Assembly (NCBI GenBank): GCA_000231825.2
Contig: JH720333.1
Location: 570,802-634,801 of the forward strand
Length of the DNA stretch: 64,000 bases
DNA from: Tetrahymena elliotti 4EA
Lineage: Eukaryota; Ciliophora; Oligohymenophorea; Hymenostomatida; Tetrahymenidae
Reading direction: 5' to 3'
A program made the translations under genes and the position numbers. The notes under the pieces were generated by a model, which searched no databases, had not been told where the DNA came from, and saw only the letters and a list, made by a program, of their open reading frames with translations. Below are positions 25,535 through 37,362 of the stretch, piece by piece. Each line of letters opens with the position of its first letter. The stretch's first letter is position 1.

Positions 25535-26845
25535 ATGGTTAAGAGATTCATACACAGAACACAAAAGAATAATAAATATATAATTACTTTTACTAATATT
25601 TTTAGACAACTAAAACTTTACTTTGTCTGTCTGTCTGTCATTTTCAAAAATTTTAATTGAATCAATAAAATATTTAATGTTTTTAAAATAATAAATTATT
25701 AAAAAATAACTTATTTTATCAAAAAAGTCCATTAAATCTTCTTCTTTAACATCATTTTATTTTTAATAATCAAAATTATTAATTCTTCTTCTTTAACACC
25801 ATTTTATTTTTAATAATCAAAATTATTAATGTATTTTACAAAGTGAGTTTTATAGATTTATTTTATCCATACTAAAAATTAATATGCATTACTTATTTAA
25901 TTTATGAGACTTAAATTTTGATTTCATTATCAAAATGTGATGGAAAATATTTTTGTTGTAAAATTTATGCAGTGTTTAATATTATTTTCGAAAACTCAAT
26001 GAGAATAAATTTTTTTGAAAATTTATAATTTTTATTTGGCTGAAATAATGAAGATTCGAATAATTATTTTTTTATTTAGTCGATTTGTAGATTGAATTTA
26101 AATAAACAAATTAGATTTGTGATTTGCTATTTTTAGTATGGAATAGAAAACATATTGTAAATTTAAGAAATAAGGAATAAAAAAATTTGATAAAATAATA
26201 GATTGAAAGGTTTGAAATTAGGGATTTTGAAAGAAAAAGAATTAGAGTTGTGATTAAAAAATGTAAAAAGAAAGATTTTCTTTTGAATGGGTTTTTTGAA
26301 ATAAAAAAAGAAGAAATTAAAATATTTGATAAATGATGAATCATGAAAAATATTTAATGATAAGTGATTTGCTAATGTAATTTTATCTCGCTAACGTGAA
26401 AAGTAATAATTTGCTTCAAAGATGTTATCAAAAAGACATAAGAATTGAAGTGCGAGAATTCCTATTTATTGGTAACAAATTTTTATTTATCTTTTTGTTG
26501 CTTTAATAATATTTTTAATAATAAGTAAGTGAAAAAATTAATCATAATCAAAGGATTGATTAGTGCAATTTTTAGTTATTGACATTCTATAAAAGTTAAT
26601 TTGGTAAAAAATTAAAAGTAAAAAATTAATCTAAGCATTTCCTTATTTTATTAGAGAAACCTCTTCTTTCTTAGCTTTTTCTAAAAGTTATAGGCAACAT
26701 AGAGTTTAAACTTTAAGCAAATACATACCCTACTCTCGAAATTTATTTGAATACTAAAACAGTTTTGCTATAATTTCGTTCCATTTCATAAAGTCTAAAA
26801 AATAAACAAAAATAGATCAATAAAAGTAGTTAGTGAATTTATAAA
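25535..26845. other. AT-rich intergenic DNA with microrepeats
   Basis: Contains a (GTCT)4 run at about 25625 and a 47-bp tandem duplication (listed separately). A purine-rich segment at 26140-26336 reads as a highly charged 65-codon frame on the plus strand ending at TGA, preceded by a possible acceptor; see findings. Confidence 0.5.
25737..25830. repeat. 47-bp tandem duplication, two copies
   Basis: Copies 25737-25783 and 25784-25830 begin tcttcttctttaaca and end aaaattattaat. They differ at one base, so the duplication is recent. Confidence 0.9.
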
Positions 26846-28754
26846 ATGAAAGTCCAAGAAATAAGATCAAATCAAGCAACTGAGGATATTGAAAGTCAAT
26901 TACCTAAATCACAAAATAAAAAACAAAGAAAGGTCAACAAAGAAATCTCTCCAGACAGATAATACAACAATAATTGTAATTTGGCATTTATATTCAATAT
27001 TTTACTCAATTAAAATGTTGAATTTTTAATATTTTTTTTAACAAATATCAGCAACCAGCTCAAACAACATTGATAAACAGAGCAATAATTTAATTAGCTC
27101 TAATTTTGAAATAGGAGATAAATTAACAATCTCTAAAGTCATCAAATAAAATTCCTCTCCAAAGAATAATGCTATACCTAACTTTTTTAGTTAGCAAGTT
27201 AGATCAATTCGTGTTCTTACTTATAACATCTTTTTAAGACCTCCACCCATTAAGAACAATAAAGATGATTACAAAAATGAGAGAACTAAATTATTTCTTA
27301 ACTCAATTAGTGAATTTGATATCATTTGTCTTTAAGAGTTATTTGGCTTTTTGAACTAACGCAAGCATAAAATTATATTTAATGCAATGAAACAAGGATT
27401 CTTTTATCACGCAACATCTCCTTCTCCTTCATTTTTTAGCTCCTACTTGGTAGATGGAGGATTAGTAACTATTTCTAGATTCCCCATTATAGAAAAATCA
27501 TTTAGACCTTTTAAATATGGAGTCCTTTCTGATAACTTATCATAAAAGGGAGTTCTTTATACAAAAATTTAAGCTAACGATTCATATATTCACCTTTTTA
27601 ACACACATCTTTAAGCAAGTTATGTGGGTGCAGAAAATAATGTGGTAAGTTTTTATATTATCAATATTTATACTAATTAAAAGCATACTATAAATAAATT
27701 AACTCACATTAAAGCTTCACTAAAATAGCTAATCTATTCATCCATCATCATTTTTTTACTAAAATTAGAAAGCAACAGTCATTACAAGAGTAGATCAATT
27801 AATCTTAATAAAAGACTTTATCAAAGAACAAGTTAAAAAACATAGAGAAAAAGAAACCGACCTCATTATTATGTGTGGTGACTTCAATGTGAACGCTCGT
27901 CCTTATACCTATCCTATACACTTTTTGAATGATATCCCTGACATATAAGTAATTATTTTAAATTAGTAAATTAATTGTTAAGTAAATAATAATACATTAA
28001 TAGGAATAAATGAAAAGAATTAACGCAAAAGAATTCAGTGAGTATGACATCCTTAAATATGTTCTATCTGACTTCGAAAATATTGAATTCATCGATACAT
28101 TAAGAGTAATTCAAAAATAATTTCAATTTACGAAATTTAATTTTAATTTTTTTTGTTACAAAACTTATTTACATAAATTATAATCAAATAGACAAAATTT
28201 AAAGGTGAGTCACCAATAACTTACGCTGACACATACATAGATAAGGAAACATAATAAGAATTACCAATGGAAGAGGCCCTTACCATAAAAGAAGATTTAC
28301 TATAAAAATCATGTCTAGACTATATTATTTAATTGAAGATTCCTATGGAAGATAAAAAATAAGATAATAACAGCAAACAAAATGAACCAGAGGTAAGAAT
28401 TAGATTTAAATATAAACCTACTATTTTAATTAAAAACTTTTATTTAAGAATTTATTTAAAAAATATTAGCACGATGATATAGAAGACTTTAGAGTCAGAA
28501 AATAAAAGGGGATAAAACAAACAGGATTTGTTTTTGATTACGAATAAGTCTTTTTAGAAAAATTCTTTGTTAAAAACTAACCATTTACATAATTAAGTGA
28601 TCATTATGGTGTTTATACAACTCTTAGATATGTATAATCAGATATGAGTAGCAGCTTTGCCTTTAAAGAATCAGTTGTTTCTTCTAATGATAAAAAAAAT
28701 ATGGATAATAAAAACTAGCTTAGTTTTAATAACAATACTAGCTTGAATGAATGA
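26846..28754 (+). CDS. Neutral sphingomyelinase-like phosphodiesterase
   Basis: Six exons: 26846-26975, 27052-27644, 27769-27948, 28004-28105, 28192-28392, 28470-28754, encoding 496 aa. It is an endonuclease/exonuclease/phosphatase-fold enzyme: RVLTYNIFLRPPP, DIICLQELF (metal-binding Glu), GGLVTISRFPI, LFNTHLQASY (His), MCGDFNVNARPYTYP (catalytic Asp-x-Asn) and the terminal LSDHYGVYTTL (Asp-His). All metal and catalytic residues are present. The YNIFLRPPP start and DNLSQKGVLYTKI stretch point to the sphingomyelinase/inositol-phosphosphingolipid phospholipase C branch rather than to DNA repair nucleases. The first 90 residues are charged and disordered. No membrane segment is seen, unlike animal nSMase2 and yeast Isc1. 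Substrate assignment is by family resemblance. Confidence 0.88.
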
Positions 28755-29534
28755 TCTCGCTAGCAATTACTTATAAATTGATATTAAATAAATTCATACC
28801 TACGTTAATAAAACCTACAAAAGTAATAACTTGAAGAATGAACTAAAAACTATAATAAAATTCACAATAATAAAAACAACAAAACAAATACAAATAGTAA
28901 TAAAACTGAAATATATTTAAAAATTAATTAATTCTTAACAATACTACTATCTTCTTATACTCATAATTTGCTCGAATTTCATTTAGAAATGCTTATTTTT
29001 ACTAAAAATATATTCATAACTGAAATTAATATTTAAATTTTTATTAACTACCTAATTCATAGAGATTTACAAGTCGTAATTTTGAGATCTTGGTTGTTTC
29101 TTTTGAATTAAAGAAATAATACATTTTTTCTAATTAGAAATAAATAACGAAATTACAAACAATCCAACAAGATACATCATAAATATATGCATATAAAAAG
29201 AATCTTAAAACCATATAATAAAGAGGATCTTTTTTAAAAACTATTTATATTAAAATTAACATTAATTATTTTATAAAAAATGCTTAAAATCGTACTTACC
29301 TTTTGCATATTTTTTCATTTTTAATTATTTTTTGTTTCAAATTTAAATTTTCATTTAGAAAAAATTAGAAAAAATAAAATTTTTTCTCCTTCTTTCTTGA
29401 AATTCGAATTTTTTTTTAATCTATTTTTACTTGCTCATCTTATTTAAAAATTTTTCTTTCTATAAAATCATACGAAATCTAAAATAGAGGAGACAAAATC
29501 CTTTTTAATTTTGAAAGATAACAAATAAATTTAA
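28755..29534. other. AT-rich intergenic DNA
   Basis: No exon seen; 3' flank of the phosphodiesterase gene. Confidence 0.5.
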
Positions 29535-29753
29535 ATGGAAAGAAATAATGAATTAATAATATTATTAAAGACATAGAAAAAATGTAAGCTTCGGCATTCT
29601 TCTGATTAATTCTTGAAATAGATTGAAATAAATTAATAAAAAAGAAACAAAAGCAAATCTTTTTTTTTGAGAAAGAAAGAAATGAATAACTTTTAAATTT
29701 ATTAATAAACAAACAAACTTTCACAAAATTCAGACTTTATAAAATGTTTATGA
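29535..29753 (+). CDS. Possible 72-aa protein, unknown
   Basis: One frame from ATG to TGA with nine TAA/TAG codons: starts MERNNELIILLKTQKKCKLR, continues HSSDQFLKQIEINQQKRNKS and ends NSDFIKCL. The charge pattern is protein-like and the opposite strand reads only as an implausible Phe/Ile/Leu-rich peptide. No upstream elements or homologue are known to me; it may be an exon of a larger gene. Confidence 0.33.
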
Positions 29754-29892
29754 AATTGTTTATAAATAAATAATATATTTTCTACTTTTCAAAATTGAAA
29801 TTTAGAGGGATCAAAAAAGAATTTGCTATAAATTGTTAAGGAGAATGAATATATCTTTTTATTAATTTTTTATTTGATTAATTTTTTATTAG

Positions 29893-30650
29893 GGTGATTA
29901 TGATAAGTTTACTAAACTTAATCATTGGTTTTCTTATTACTTTTATGGCTTTTTTCTTTAGCCTGATTGAGATGTAAAAGCCTTTCTTATGATATTTGAG
30001 TCCTTAGATGAATATATATTTGAAATTGGATTTAAATTTTATGAGCTGTTTAATAGATTGCTTGGTGTGAAAGATGAGACCCAATCAGATTAGAGGTATT
30101 TATAGTGGATTGGATAGTTATTTGAGTAATTTGCTGAATTTGGGTAATTTGAAACCAACAATGATGAATTATTTTGGAAATTACTACCAAAATTTACTTA
30201 CAAGTTATTCTATAAGTTGTTAATAGAAATTAAATTGCTCATATCATCTGTAGAAGTGCTAGATACATTTTTATTTAAGCTATTTATCTTTGGAGTATAA
30301 TATGTATTTCTAAGTTTTTACACAGCATCTTAAGATTGATCCTTTATTAACTACTTACTAAGTGCTTTTTAAAGTTATTTATTCAATATTTTATTTGAAG
30401 TGGATTAATTTCTAGATGTTGGATTTGCAGAAAATGAGTGGGCATTCTGGTGATAGTTGTCCTCTGCTAACGTATGGCTTGATAACTCATTTCTATATCC
30501 TTATTAAGATTAATTTCTTCTTTTAAAGAGCTCATTGGTAGATACATTGTTCTTATTTTGATTAGTATTAAAATAATATTTGGATTATTTAGATTCATAA
30601 TTATTTTTTGTAGTTGAGCTTTGTTGATGCAAATAGTATTTATTCTAAAG
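29893..30650 (+). pseudogene. Protein-like frame interrupted only by TGA codons at Trp-like positions
   Basis: Just after an intron-acceptor-like ttttttattag, a frame starting GDYDKFTKLNHWFSYYFYGF runs about 250 codons without a frameshift and reads as a helical, aromatic-rich protein (YIFEIGFKFYELFNRLLGVK, LFWKLLPKFTYKLFYKLL, FAENEWAFW, NVWLDNSFLYPYQDQFLLL). It is broken by five in-frame TGAs at 29968, 30337, 30451, 30559 and 30625, each in a context where Trp would fit; six TGG codons are also present. Glutamine-like positions are nearly all TAA/TAG, so it follows the nuclear ciliate code rather than the mitochondrial one. A second frame, 30074-30688, is formally intact (ATG to TGA, 204 codons), but its Cys/His/Ser/Tyr-rich, Asp/Glu-poor translation looks like a shadow. 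Best guess is a decayed gene; recoding is the alternative. Confidence 0.45.
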
Positions 30651-30922
30651 ATCTTATTTTTAAAGTTCTTTTCTTTCTTTCATATTGATCTCTTTTCTGA
30701 CTAATTAAAATAGTAAAATGATATTAAATGAATAATAAAATAAATAATCTTACTGTTATAAATAGCATTTGTTTTAATATTTTGGACCTCAAACTTTTAG
30801 AACTCCTTCTGCAACTTAGAGTTTATTTTACTATTTTCCTTCTTAATTATTTCACTGAATTTATCTGCAAGTTAATTTTGTTAATTGCTGTTATCCACTA
30901 TTTGTTTATGAGAAAAAATATT

Positions 30923-33900
30923 TCAAAAAAACATTTTAATTTAAATAAGAAATGTACGTTTATTTATTTTGAATAAAACATCTTGGTCTTGAGCAAATTA
31001 TCTATAAGCAAATTTCTCCTGTTTGCTACTATCTGTTTCTGCATTCTAAATTAATCTATGATAAACTATTTTCTTCTTCTTTTCTTCCTGTAGTTTCCTT
31101 TCCTTTTCTACATTATCTTTATTAAGATATTCATCATATTCCTTTCTTTCTATCAGTTTTAAATTCTCTCTTTCTTCATCAATAAAATCCTATAAATTTT
31201 TAATTTTAAAAGTAAAAAAATTAATAATAACAATGATAAATATTTTACGTCTTCTGTTAATTTCAAGTTATTCTTATCAGCAACATTGTTTGATCCAGGA
31301 CGATTTGAAACTAAATTTTATGATTAATTTATCTAATTGTTATCACCAACAGAATTTGTGGATTAAAAAGCATTAAAACCATTTTAGTCTTTTGAATTAC
31401 CATTTTAATTGTAACCATTAATATTGATATTATTAATTTATTGCTATGACCCTAAATTAATCATACTATTGTTATTATTAGCTCCATTTAAATTAAAGTT
31501 AGCTTAACCTGCTATATTAAACATGCCTTAGAATGATTATCCTGATAGCGGTGTAGCTATTCTTCTGGCCATATTTTTACGTAAATCAGATATTTCATGG
31601 ATAAATTTGTAAATTGCTTGCTTTTTATTAGCTTATTCTTGATTGCTACTTCCTAGGTTATTTTATGATGAAGGAGGTGAATTAATCAACAATTAATTTT
31701 TGTCAATTTATGAGGATGTTCTTGCAAATTTTTATAAAACATCTTCTTCTTCATTTCTTCTGTACTTCATTTGCTTATCATATGCATTCATGTAACTTTT
31801 TACTATAAAATCACTCTTAGGTAGACTCAAGATACCTCCAGAAGTTGGAGGATTATCAGATCCTGAAATATTATTTCTAATTTCCACATTTCTTTCTTTT
31901 AATTACTATATAATCAAATTAATATATCCATCAATCATTAAATAAAGACCCTAAAAATTTGTAAAAACTTAATTCATTTTTTCAATCAAAATCTTGAGGG
32001 CTTCTTCTTTAATTGATTAAAGAATATCACTATTTGAAGCATCAGGCTAAGAATCTAAAATTTTAGATACAAATTACTTTATAAATTATTCATGCAACAT
32101 ATATCTAGCCATTTTATCTTATTGAATTTCCTAGCAAATCTAGTTTATTTTATATTCTCTTTCTTTGTCTTAGCTAGATTAAATTTACATGGTACTTGAA
32201 TTTTAATATGTTGATTATTCTTTAAATTTTTCTGCAAATAATGGTATAGGTGGAGGAAGTGTTTGATCATCATCTCCAAATTTTTAACTATTATTAATAT
32301 TCATTCCAAGATTATCATCAAAATTGAGATAACTTAGCTATCTTTAAGATCCTCTCTTAAATAACTACTAAGAATTTTTTGTAACTTCTTTGCTTTGGTT
32401 TAATGATTAAACTTAAGAGTTTTAGTGGCTAAACTAAGATATAGAATTAACCAAATTGGGTATGTTCAAATAAGTTTATTTCTAATTGTTATATATTGTA
32501 TTTGAAGGGGTATCTTTTATATTTGATGCAGAATTCTGAAATTACATACTTTGTTATTATTAATTGTTAAAATTAGAATGGAATGAAGAGTGACTTTTTG
32601 AAAAAGAGTATCCTAATGCCTAATAAGCATGATATCCTAGTACTTATTCATTTATTTTCTAAAATTCCTTCTCTAGAGATTTTCCATTCGTTACCAATGC
32701 AAACAAATCTGAACTACTCTTAAGTAGCTATGTAGTAACATACTCAAATTCTAAATAAATATTTGTTTTTGACTGCAATTATTCTATTTTAAAATCTATC
32801 ATAGGAACAATTAAACATATTCTCTCAACATACTCAACCAAATTCAAGTAACTCTTGAAAATAAATTTTTATAATGTTTCATTTTCTTTTTCTAATTACA
32901 AAGTTTCCTTATTGTACTCACTAAATACTTCAACGTTAATGGTAGAAGTCTTTTTTCATTTAAACATTTATAAAAAATTAAATTATTAGTTCAAATAAAA
33001 ACACAAAAGTGCCATAAACAATTTTTATTAAAAAATAAATATTTTACTATTTCTTTGTTGGTTTTATTATCAATCTTCTAAATAAATCCAGAGTCCATTG
33101 AAATTTTCTAATTAAGGAATCCATCAACAATTTCATGCTTTGTCTGTATTTAAGATTTTTCTTTGACTTCATTTTGGTAATTTGCTTGTTTATCAAAAAC
33201 AATTTTCATTTCAGGATATTTTTATTAAGTCTCTTAATTTTGAGTAGTTTGAGAGTTTTCATTTTAGTTAAGAAGAAAGAAATTTTGATCTTGAGTATTT
33301 TTTACCTCCTTTTCTAATTCTTAGAGTTCCAAAGATAGAAGCTTTTTTTGTTGAATCAATTCTTCGCATTAATTTTTTTGAAGTAAACTTTTTAATGAAA
33401 GATCTTGATAAAATTCCATAATCTATTTAATCACTGGCTCTATGTTTTCACTATGATCAAAATAATATTAATGGATTTTTTCTAAAACTTCTTTTCTATC
33501 AAAGTTAGGTGGCTCAACTTCATATTCATCCAGATAGTTAGCAGTTACATTTTCCAATATTTTAAGTTATTTTTTTTTAGATTTTTTACTAACTCTAACT
33601 GGTGTTTATGCTAAAGGACTCATGATTGTAGAATTTTATGAGCTTTTTATTGGTTTAGGATGTCCATTATTAGTATTCTTATTTAGTTCTATAAAGTCCT
33701 TTTTACTTGAATTTTAATTTTGTAAATAAACTGATGGGCTTTAGATGTGGATCTATGTTCCCAAAACTGTAGACAGACAATTAACACTACATTCATTGCC
33801 ATGACCACATTCATGATTCTTATTATTATTAATTTATGTTGGAGTATCAATGCTTTGCTATTCTATCTCATAATAATTTTAAATAATATTATCAGTCTAT

Positions 33901-35380
33901 CCCTTCAAAAATATCCTTTTAATTTAAACATATTTTTTTTTAATAGTATCAAACAAGGATGAAATGTAATTACTTTTCTATTTCTTCAAACGACCACAAA
34001 TAAAGTCCAACAAAATAAGATTCCTTCTCCCTCTTTTCATATTTTTATTTTTCTAAATCTAACTAAGCTATTTCTTTTTCCAATTAAATGATTGAACTTT
34101 TACTCTCCTTGAAAATTTAATTAAAAAATTTTAATTTGTATGATTTGAAAGAAAGTAAAACTTGAAAAATTAAAAGAAATCTTAATAATTTTTACCTCAA
34201 TTTTAATTTAAACATTAGACAAGAAATATTCTTCTTACTCATTTTATGATTTAATTTATTAACTAATACCTAATTTTTAATCTTTGCATTGCTTGTACAA
34301 TTTTCCGACATTTTAAATTTATTCCTTTGCTTAATCAACATTCTAATTCACCATTCTCTTTTATTTTTTAAAATTATTTATTTCAAAAAAAAAGAAAATA
34401 GAATGATTTAACTTTTTACCTTATTTTGGTTTGCTTTTAGTTCAATCTAAAAGAGATCTTTGTAATTCTAATCTGCCAAATCATTCATCTTTTTCAGTAA
34501 ATTAACTTTTTTTCTGTAATCTTCCTAATAATAAAAGAAATAATGGTTATATGATTAATTTAAAAAATATTAAAAATTTTACAATTGTATGCAACAAATT
34601 ATCTTTCATAGTTACTATTTATTAGTGTCTTTCATTTTCATTAAAAATATTTTATTCACTCTCCCCTAAAAGTTAATCAATATCCTCCATGTGATTCTTT
34701 ATCATGCTTTAATCATAAACTGACTTTAGAGGCATAAATTATGTACTTTTAGAGCGATAATAACTCTTAGAAAAGCCATTTCTAGAAAAATTAAATTATT
34801 TTTTTGAAATCCTGTCTTCCTATTGGCTTTGTAAATCCTAACGAGACATTAAAGAGTTTCTAGTAGCAAAGAATCCATTTGTTGCTTGCATAATTTAGCT
34901 ATTATGAATATTTTGAAATTAAGAATTTGATGCGTATTTATATGATGATTCCATAGATGTACTTCTATTCATTTAATTACTAGTTCTTTCTTGTATAAGT
35001 AGCCTATCTAAGCTAAGCTTTTTTTGCTCATTTAGAGTTCTAAGCTTGTCTAATTCTTTTTTAAACTATTTTTGGTATGAATAAAACGAAAATGTAAATA
35101 ACTCCTCATAAAACATAATTCTAATATAGTAAAGAAGTATTGTAAAATAAGCTAGCTTAAAAAAAATTACATCTTTCTCTTAAATTAATATTTTAGGGTC
35201 TAATTCAAGATTGCTGTTTGATGAAACATCTGTTTGTTTGTAATTTTCAAATTCTTTTCTCAGCTAATTTCTTTTTTCATTAATTTGCTAATCATAAGCT
35301 ATTTATCGCTTTCTAATTTCCTCCTCTTCTCTCTTCTATCGTTCCTTTTCAGTAATATTAAAATTGACTCTGCTTTTCAT
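30923..35380 (-). CDS. Large coiled-coil protein (1,304 aa), unknown, probable cytoskeletal
   Basis: Eight exons on the minus strand in gene order: 35171-35380, 34583-35065, 34420-34524, 34196-34342, 33974-34107, 33048-33915, 31249-32949, 30923-31189. All junctions are GT-AG and in phase. The N-terminus is a charged helix (ITEKERQKREEEEIRKRQ). Coiled-coil segments lie at about residues 70-100, 230-360 and 530-560 (for example LEKEIAQLDLEKQKYEKREK, LLSLELQELEKE), separated by Asn/Gln/Ser-rich linkers; an Asn-rich stretch precedes the last exon, which ends in another charged helix (RKEYDEYLNKDNVEKERKLQ). One His/Cys-rich patch, HECGHGNECSVNC, could bind metal. No motor, kinase or membrane motif is seen. 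Role unknown; such proteins are often basal-body or cortex components. The 3' end could instead splice into sequence near 30860. Confidence 0.82.
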
Positions 35381-36089
35381 AGGTAGAAGTCTGATTGCAG
35401 TTTTTCAACAATAGTATAAAATGGTATTTTGAGAGAATTAAGCAGTGTATATTTTTGTGCTGTAAACTAGGTAAGTAAGTATAATAATATTTATTCTTGG
35501 TCAAAATCAATCTATTAAATAATTAATTCTATTGAATATATCAAATTTAATCTTTTAACTTCCAAATAGCAGTATCTAACTTTTTATATATTATTTTTAC
35601 AACTAATTTTTCAAAAACTAGAAAGCTTTTATGGTCAAATTTTTTTTATTAATTCATAAAAATTAATCAAAAATTTATCCTACTACATTATTATTATCAA
35701 ACTTAAAAATTTATTATTTTTGAGTAATTTTTTGAATTTCAAATGTTAGTTTTCAATTTACATTCAAAATTACATCTCTAGAATTTGTTTCCTCTTTAAT
35801 ATTCTAGTCGTTAAACCTACTTCACAAAAATAAAACATAACAAAATAAAATGAATTAATTTCATCACTAAAAATAAATACTCAAATTCATTAAAATAAAT
35901 TTATATTTTTAAGATTAAATTAATAAACGAAACTTTTTAAAAATAACCTAGAAACTAAATAAAAGAAAACGTTTACAATTTAAAAATGCATATTATTAAG
36001 ATTTATATTAGATGTATTTCAATGTAGTTCTTGTCAGTAAAAATATTTTGGATGAGAGTTCTTCAAAAAATTACGCTAATTCATCATTC
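35381..36089. other. AT-rich spacer
   Basis: Upstream region of the leftward coiled-coil gene and of the rightward tRNA cluster; nothing distinct seen. Confidence 0.5.
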
Positions 36090-36162
36090 GGGGATCTAGC
36101 TCAAATGGTAGAGCGCTCGTTTAGCATACGAGAGGCACTGGGATCAATGCCCAGGTTCTCCA
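36090..36162 (+). tRNA. tRNA-Ala(AGC): tRNA-Ala (anticodon AGC), copy 1
   Basis: A 73-nt cloverleaf without intron. The anticodon arm is CTCGT-TTAGCAT-ACGAG, giving AGC. The acceptor stem has the G3:U70 pair that defines alanine tRNAs, and the discriminator base is A. D arm GCTC/GAGC and T arm CTGGG/CCCAG are perfect. Oddities are a T6-T67 mismatch in the acceptor stem and A instead of T at position 54 in the T loop; A54 is, as I recall, also found in plant tRNA-Ala. A T7 run directly downstream is the Pol III terminator. Confidence 0.97.
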
Positions 36163-36238
36163 AATTTTTTTAAGTTTTATTCTTATTTAAATATAGTTTT
36201 AAAAATAATAAATTAATAAAGTGACAAATATATTATTC

Positions 36239-36311
36239 GGGGATCTAGCTCAAATGGTAGAGCGCTCGTTTAGCATACGAGAGGCACTGGGATCAATGCC
36301 CAGGTTCTCCA
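36239..36311 (+). tRNA. tRNA-Ala(AGC): tRNA-Ala (anticodon AGC), copy 2
   Basis: Identical in all 73 nt to copy 1 and preceded by the same tattcg hexamer; flanks otherwise differ. Followed by a T8 terminator after aaata. Confidence 0.97.
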
Positions 36312-36393
36312 AATATTTTTTTTCACTCAAAAAAGAAAATAAATAAGAATAATTAACAATAATAAATGTGAATAATAACAGAGATAATTGTAA

Positions 36394-36466
36394 GGGGATC
36401 TAGCTCAAATGGTAGAGCGCTCGTTTAGCATACGAGAGGCACTGGGATCAATGCCCAGGTTCTCCA
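36394..36466 (+). tRNA. tRNA-Ala(AGC): tRNA-Ala (anticodon AGC), copy 3
   Basis: Identical in all 73 nt to copies 1 and 2, with unrelated flanks. Followed by a T9 terminator run. The three copies are spaced 149 and 155 bp apart. Confidence 0.97.
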
Positions 36467-36585
36467 ATCTTTTTTTTTATTAAAAAAGATTTTGTTGAAA
36501 AATAAGAAAGAATAGTCAGATAAATAAGAGCGAAAGAAATTAATTAACTTAAAATTATAAAAATACAAAAGATATATTAACATTT

Positions 36586-37362
36586 TCACAATTAATATTA
36601 TTAACTTTTATCAATTGAAGCTATTTCCTCGCTTCCATTTTATGTAATTCTGAAAAATATTTCAAATAAAATACAAGTGTAGAGAGGGATAGTTAAATTA
36701 TCATCAAAGTAGTATTTACGAGAGTTAGGACCAATTTCAGCTAAAATAGAAATGATAAAGCAGGCTATTGTATAATGAAGATAGCTTGTATTTTATAATC
36801 TTTGATAATTCAAAAAATCCAAATAAATTAGTCTGAAAATGACTCCACATATAGTACAAATAATTCCACATCCTAAAGTACCTGATATGCTTTTTCCTTC
36901 CATAAATTATAAGGTCTTAAAATAAATACCACATATACTAGCAAAAGGATCACCAAAACTTAAAAAAAGAATACCAATCATAGCAATAGGTTTATCGAAT
37001 ATTGCAAGACTTAAAAAGACACCTAATAAAAAGAAAAAAGCTCCAGGCAAACCCTCAATTTCATGAGGTCTTAGTAAAAACTTAAAAGTATTTAAATACA
37101 TTTAATTAAATCTTTCACTTCTCTTCCTCAAAACATGAACACACAAGAAATATAAGAATCCAAAAAAGGAACCATACAAAGCAAGTGTATCTGAAACAAG
37201 AGCTGCTATAATCATAATTACTAGACCTGAACCTAAATGCTAAATTCTTCTAATTAAATGGAATTCATTAGAGTTCTATACGTCATCATTTCTTTTTATA
37301 AATTTCAAGCTGTAGTTGAAGCCTACAACTAGAGCGATCATACCTAAAATTTCAAGGATCAT
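36586..37362 (-). CDS. Polytopic membrane protein, CTP-dependent lipid kinase-like (dolichol kinase / DGK1 family)
   Basis: Intronless, 258 aa, TGA at 36586-36588; an in-frame TGA upstream of the ATG fixes the start. Six to seven hydrophobic segments are visible (for example MILEILGMIALVVGF, GFLYFLCVHVL, GAFFFLLGVFLSLAIF, ACFIISILAEIG). Conserved cytosolic motifs are RRIQHLGSGLV near residue 40, RPHEIEGLPGAFFFLLG and GDPFASICGIYF followed by EGKSISGTLGCGI, which correspond to the Gly-Asp...Glu-Gly-Lys-Ser-x-x-Gly-Thr signature of CTP transferases/kinases such as Sec59 dolichol kinase and yeast Dgk1. Expected in the ER membrane, phosphorylating a lipid alcohol (dolichol or diacylglycerol) with CTP. 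It is shorter than Sec59 and nearer to Dgk1-type proteins; the actual substrate is not decided by sequence. Confidence 0.85.

Noticed and set aside
29893..30650. Mitochondrial DNA insertion as explanation of the TGA-rich frame
   Set aside because: About sixteen Gln-like positions are TAA/TAG, which are stops in ciliate mitochondria; a nuclear origin fits better, though heavily mutated mitochondrial DNA is not excluded.
33135..33305. An intron initially placed here in the coiled-coil gene (GTAAAAAATACTC donor)
   Set aside because: Reading straight through keeps phase and gives a normal Gln/Asn/Glu-rich sequence, so the exon is continuous from 33048 to 33915.
33747..33962. Plus-strand frame inside the coiled-coil gene
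   Set aside because: Antisense shadow of the exon 33048-33915; hydrophobic low-complexity translation.
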